In this document: in pieces, positions 60,132 through 64,000 of the stretch
How positions within the stretch are numbered: the stretch's first letter is position 1
Layout of the letters: each line of letters begins with the position of its first letter
Assembly (NCBI GenBank): GCA_000277445.1
Contig: AJWJ01000014.1
Span: 36,619 to 100,618, forward strand
From: Polysphondylium violaceum
Taxonomy: Eukaryota; Evosea; Eumycetozoa; Dictyosteliales; Dictyosteliaceae
Reading direction: 5' to 3'
DNA length: 64,000 bases
Position numbers and translations under genes: made by a program
The notes under the pieces: model-generated
What the model saw: the letters and a program-made list of their open reading frames with translations, nothing else
Databases searched by the model: none
What the model was told of the DNA's origin: nothing

Positions 60132-61145
60132 ATGACAAAAAAAAATTATCAAAATACCAAGAAACCGTCCTTGAGCAAAAGAGTTGAAAAATTACCCATC
60201 ATCAATAAAAAGTACCAACCATTATTTGTTTATAATGATTACAATACACACATGCTAATATCTAATGTTTAATACTACAGTGACTTGAAGAAAAAGATTG
60301 ATCATAGAGAGAGGGAAAAACTTGATAGAACAGAGAAAATCAATATCCACAAACAACTACTTGACAATATAATGAAGCTAGAGGCGAGTTTGGGCACCAA
60401 GATTCCATTGGTAGAGATCATGTCAGATGATATTGCTTCTGTGGGTGCTTTCACAAAGAAAAAGAATTATAAGACAATCTATTTTAAAGAAGAGATATAC
60501 AGAAAGATCTATTCCATTGTCCAAGGGTTAAAGTACATTAAGCCCGGTGCTTTGGTCGGTTTAGTTCCAGATGTGGCTAAACAAAGCAAAAGAAGAGGTC
60601 CAAGAAAGTTTATTGATTGTAAAATGGAGAATGAATCGGATGATGATCAAGACCAATATGATTATAATCAAGATGATTCCGGGGTAGACTCTGATGTAGA
60701 AGAAGAAGATCACTCGGATGATGAAGACTCTGATGAAGACTCCGATGAACCAATTGTAAAAATTGAAGGCATTGAAAGAAAGCGTCGTATATGGAACTAT
60801 CATCAAACATTTGATCAAATCAATACTAACCAAAATGTAAAAGTGGAAAAGGTCCAACAAGAATCACCAATGATTGATGATGGAGATAATGAATCAGAGG
60901 AAGTAGATATTGAAGCTGATACACTAAAATATAATAATGATAATAGTAATAATCAAAATCAAGTGCCATCCTATGAAAAAGAAATTGATTTTTACTCAAG
61001 TCAATTAATTGATGAACCAATTTCAAATGATTTATCTTTTGAAGATGGAGCCATTGAAAACTTGTGCCAACTTTCCAAGTTCCATGATGTTTTGCAATTA
61101 GAGAAAGCAAGTATAAATTATCTCATCTCTATTAAAAAATTATAA
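60132..61145 (+). CDS. Unknown acidic, coiled-coil-containing protein
   Basis: Exons 60132-60211 and 60281-61145 (69-base intron, GTACCA donor, ACTACAG acceptor), 314 residues in phase. The N-terminus is basic (to about residue 45), then helical. The block at about 50-140 has alternating hydrophobic and charged residues and a basic RRGPRKF patch. An Asp/Glu/Ser-rich tract follows (about 145-185) and the C-terminal half is again mixed acidic. I recognise no domain. The charge pattern suggests a nuclear or chromatin-associated protein, but this is inference. It has no signal peptide and no membrane segment. Confidence 0.75.
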
Positions 61146-61370
61146 CTATATTGTATATTGTAATAAATAAATAAAAACCAACTAAAAGTGAATGTATTTA
61201 TTATTATTTTTATTTTTCTTTGACGTATATTAATTGTAAAATCGTCACTTTTGTTTTTCAAAAAAAATAAAAAACGAAAGAACAAATGTATTTGTATATA
61301 TATATAATTTATTTAAAAAAAAGAATCAAGATGTTATTATTATTATAGATTTAGATTTAGATTTAATATA

Positions 61371-63481
61371 TTAAAAATTGTAATTTTTAATTTTGAGATC
61401 TTTAGTAACTTTGTAATACTCTTCAACATCCTTCTTCTTGAGATATTCAATCATATTTCTTCTCTTTGATTCCAACATACCCAATTTTCTCTTTGTTGGG
61501 AAATCTTTTTTATTTTTGGCTAAATGTGCAATAATAGTATTTATTCTTTCAGTGAATACGGCAACTAAAATAAATTGATAAAAGGTTAATATACGTGTAT
61601 CATTATTATTATTATTATTACTGTTATTATTAAAATAATGAATACAAACTTTGAACTGAAGGAGAACCGGTATCAAAAGAATTTTTACCATACTTTTGAA
61701 TACAAAGTTGTTTACGATATGAATTTACTTCGGGTTGAGAAGCATTACGGAAAGAAAGGAATTCCTTTAATTTTGGATGTAAAAGCTTGGCTTCCTCCTC
61801 AGTGACACCAAATCTATAGACGTTTTGCAAGTCTTCTGGTAATTCAGTTTGTTTGAAAATATTAGAGTTACCTTGTGGATTGATAAAGTTTTCTGGTGGA
61901 GTTGGTTGGAAATGTTTTGAATACCATTCTGGTAAATTGTACCAGACACCATAGCTGGTAAAGAGACCGAGTGGGGTGTGGGAATAATCGATCCACTTTC
62001 TGATTTGTCTGGGATAGATGTGATAGTATTTCAAGAGGTCTCTGGGGTCTTTGGCTTGTTGTTGTTGTTCGACGGGGAGCATGAGATCGAGTTCGGGGAT
62101 GACGTCGGCCTCGAGATACTTTTCTGGGTCTTCTTGTTGGTCTTGGTCTTGTTCTTCTTGTTGGTCGAGTTCCTTTTGGTCTCTCAAGGTCATACGGTCG
62201 GCAATGTCGAGTTCGTTGGCGAGGAGTTGTTGTTGTTTGAGTTGTTCGAGTTGGTAGCTGGCGGGGAGGGCAGCTTCTTTGGCATTGTCAACGAGGTTTT
62301 GGAAGTAGAGTGAGAGGGCACCTGAACGAATGACTTCGATGATGTTGTCTTCAAAGACGTCTTGGGTGGTGTTGGTGACAAATTGGTTGTCAGAGCCATC
62401 ACGAATATAGTTTATCTCTTCCAAAGGCTTTTGTTGGGCAAATTGGTCGACGCCCTCGTTCTCTGGGGTGCTTCTGATCGAAAATCTCTTTTTAACGTTT
62501 TCCTCAAAGGTGTCGCCGTCGCTGAGCTTGTATTGGTCAGAAAGGGCAACGAGATCGAGAATAAATGTAGTTTGTCTAATGTGTCTGAGGTATGGGTGTT
62601 TCTCGTAATACTCTTTAACAATGTCTTTTTGTTTGTTGTCGAGGGCACTGATGTTGTCTGCGTGTTGTTTGAGGAATGCTTCGATGTCGCTGCCAAGTTT
62701 CAAAGACATGTCTTTGTTCAACTCTTTTAATTTAGCCTCCATTGAAGAGTCGGTCTCTAAACCAAAGGTTTGTTTGAGATCGGCAATAAGATTTTGGACG
62801 ACCAATCTACCATTGGGTGCACGAAGGATTTGTTCGAGTTGTTCCAAAGCATATCTAGACTCTTCTGTTGTCATATCAAAGTTTTCGTAACCTGGTTTGT
62901 TCTTAATGTCACCGCTTAAAAAGTCATTGATATTTAATGCATTCTTTTTCTCACCGAGTCCAAGTTGTTCAGAGATAAATTCTGTATCGATTTTTTGATT
63001 GGTACTTGGTAATTTAGTTATATCTTCTTCTTCAAAAAGACTATTCATGAGTCTTTTCTCTGCCTTATATTTATTAAATTCTCTTTTATTAACTTTACTA
63101 TCATTATTTGTTGTAGTATAATATTTAACTATATATAATAACAATGATAATATATTAGTATTTTAATATTCCCTTGATTAATCATCATTCATCTTTTCTA
63201 TATCAATCATCTGTTCTTTTTTGCATCTCTTTCTATCTATGTATGTGTAACAATCACTGGTATCTTATTCCTATTTACTTGTGACTCTTCTGATTTGTGA
63301 CTGTGCTGAGATCTGTCTGCTTATTGCTAATACTACTATTGTTGTGTTGTTACTGTTTGTTGTTTGATAACTTGACTATATACTGTTACTATTGTTATTT
63401 GTGCACTACTGTCTCGCCTTTGTGCACCCGCTTACTCCTATTGCTGCTAATGCTGTTTGTGTTGAATTCACACATTTTCAT
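61371..63481 (-). CDS. mrps15: Mitochondrial ribosomal protein uS15m with a very long N-terminal extension
   Basis: The last 75 residues form the S15 fold: DTGSPSVQIAVFTERI across the last splice, then HLAKNKKDFPTKRKL...KRRNMIEYLKKKD, matching bacterial S15. Certain exons: 61650-63128 and 61371-61564 (85-base intron). The frame is open back to 63128, where ATATAG looks like an acceptor; the residues after it (KYYTTTN) look like a mitochondrial presequence end. A possible first exon (63436-63481, ATG, GTAAGC donor) joins in phase but is weak. The total is about 570 residues against about 90 for bacterial S15. The 480-residue extension is mostly helical and Gln/Glu-rich, with no domain that I recognise. 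Product identity is confident. Confidence 0.88.
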
Positions 63482-64000
63482 TATTTACGATTTCGTGTGT
63501 GTGCGTGTGTTGATGATTTTTCAGAGCAAAGATGATTTTAAACACACAAATAAACTTACAAGCAGTGTTACTAGTAGATCTAGAAAGATCTTTAGAAACA
63601 ATTAAAGATCTTTGAAATAATCTTAACATTTTAAAATACTATAGTACTCCCTAATAAAAGGCTTAAATGATCAGTCGACAAAGAATAATTCTCGCTTCTA
63701 AAAAATTTAAAAAACATTTTTTTTTTTTTGCCAATGTCATTTTTTGCATTTTTCGTAAATGAAGTTCGGTTATTTTTCTCATTGAAATGTTGAAACAGTG
63801 AAAGAGAATGATCAGTGTTTGCAAATTCATGAGATAAAGATTATATGACCATGAGTAGAATAGTGTAACAAAACTTAATCATTTTTAAAACTATGTTTGA
63901 TATTTTGATCTCATTTCCCACTGTGGGCGGCCTCATCACTCATCTAGTTTTTTTTTTTTTGCCTTTTTTTTTTATTTTTTTTTTTTAATTGAATTTTTTT
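63482..64000. other. 3' end of the window, nothing identified
   Basis: AT-rich with T runs at 63719-63730 and 63949-64000. The plus-strand ORF at 63297-63605 overlaps the presumed first intron of the uS15m gene and has no coding character. A slightly G+C-richer stretch at 63915-63945 (GGGCGG) is unexplained. Confidence 0.4.

Noticed and set aside
63297-63605. 102-codon plus-strand ORF
   Set aside because: Leu/Cys/Tyr-rich low-complexity translation of pyrimidine-rich DNA opposite the uS15m 5' region.
1-64000. tRNA, rRNA, spliceosomal RNA, Class I RNA, CRISPR, transposon proteins
   Set aside because: I searched by eye for B-box-like GGTTCGA, U6/U2 core sequences, the dictyostelid CCTTACAGCAA motif, regular repeat-spacer arrays and transposase or reverse-transcriptase motifs; none was found outside coding exons.

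Overview
The window reads as a chromosomal segment of a dictyostelid social amoeba. The support is: short AT-rich GT..AG introns with GTATGT/GTAAGT donors; very AT-rich intergenic DNA with long A and T runs; genes packed on both strands; many poly-Asn, poly-Gln and poly-Thr tracts; and gene families typical of Dictyosteliales (FNIP repeats, a GRAM-RhoGAP-RasGEF protein like GflB, PNGase with an L-type lectin domain, adenosylcobalamin-dependent ribonucleotide reductase). Exons are clearly richer in G+C than I would expect for D. discoideum, so another species is more likely. I cannot name it.

Layout. 1-2309 (+) is the 3' part of DNA polymerase alpha. 2540-5146 (-) holds a GPI-type surface protein and a zeta-crystallin-type quinone oxidoreductase. 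6332-8798 (+) is a mitochondrial FtsH/Yme1-type protease. 10698-13533 (+) is an FBXO11-like F-box/beta-helix/UBR protein. 13907-14362 (-) is a secreted thioredoxin. 15423-16980 (+) is PLRG1. 17103-19578 (+) is a class II ribonucleotide reductase. 19631-21745 (-) is an allantoinase/OHCU-decarboxylase fusion. 22425-24123 (-) is an Atg17-like coiled coil. 24452-26308 (+) is the MPP alpha subunit. 26416-27386 (-) is a His-brace copper-protein-like surface protein, followed by PNGase (27889-29806, -), an FNIP protein (29885-31537, -) and a secreted protein with an in-frame stop (32088-33110, +). 34161-39737 (-) is GflB. 42368-44208 (+) is a PAP2 lipid phosphatase. Then on + come SerA, a five-domain FAM3/ILEI protein, proteasome Rpn5/PSMD12, dymeclin, TFIIIC subunit GTF3C2 and an acidic protein. 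61371-63481 (-) is mitochondrial ribosomal protein uS15m with a very long N-terminal extension.

Most genes are unrelated housekeeping functions. Functional links are loose. Three or four products are mitochondrial (i-AAA protease, MPP alpha, uS15m, possibly the reductase). Two steps of purine ureide breakdown are joined in one protein. Several neighbours are secretory (surface protein, thioredoxin, His-brace protein) or handle misfolded glycoproteins (PNGase). Joined exons were checked by eye for reading-phase continuity, and nearly all close exactly. The exceptions are reported as findings: apparent one- or two-base frameshifts at 17334-17342, 55005-55012 and 56149-56161, an in-frame TAA at 32685, a missing ATG at 42368, and an N at 44519. 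Together they suggest a draft-quality assembly, although some could be real. No tRNA, rRNA, CRISPR or intact transposon was found.
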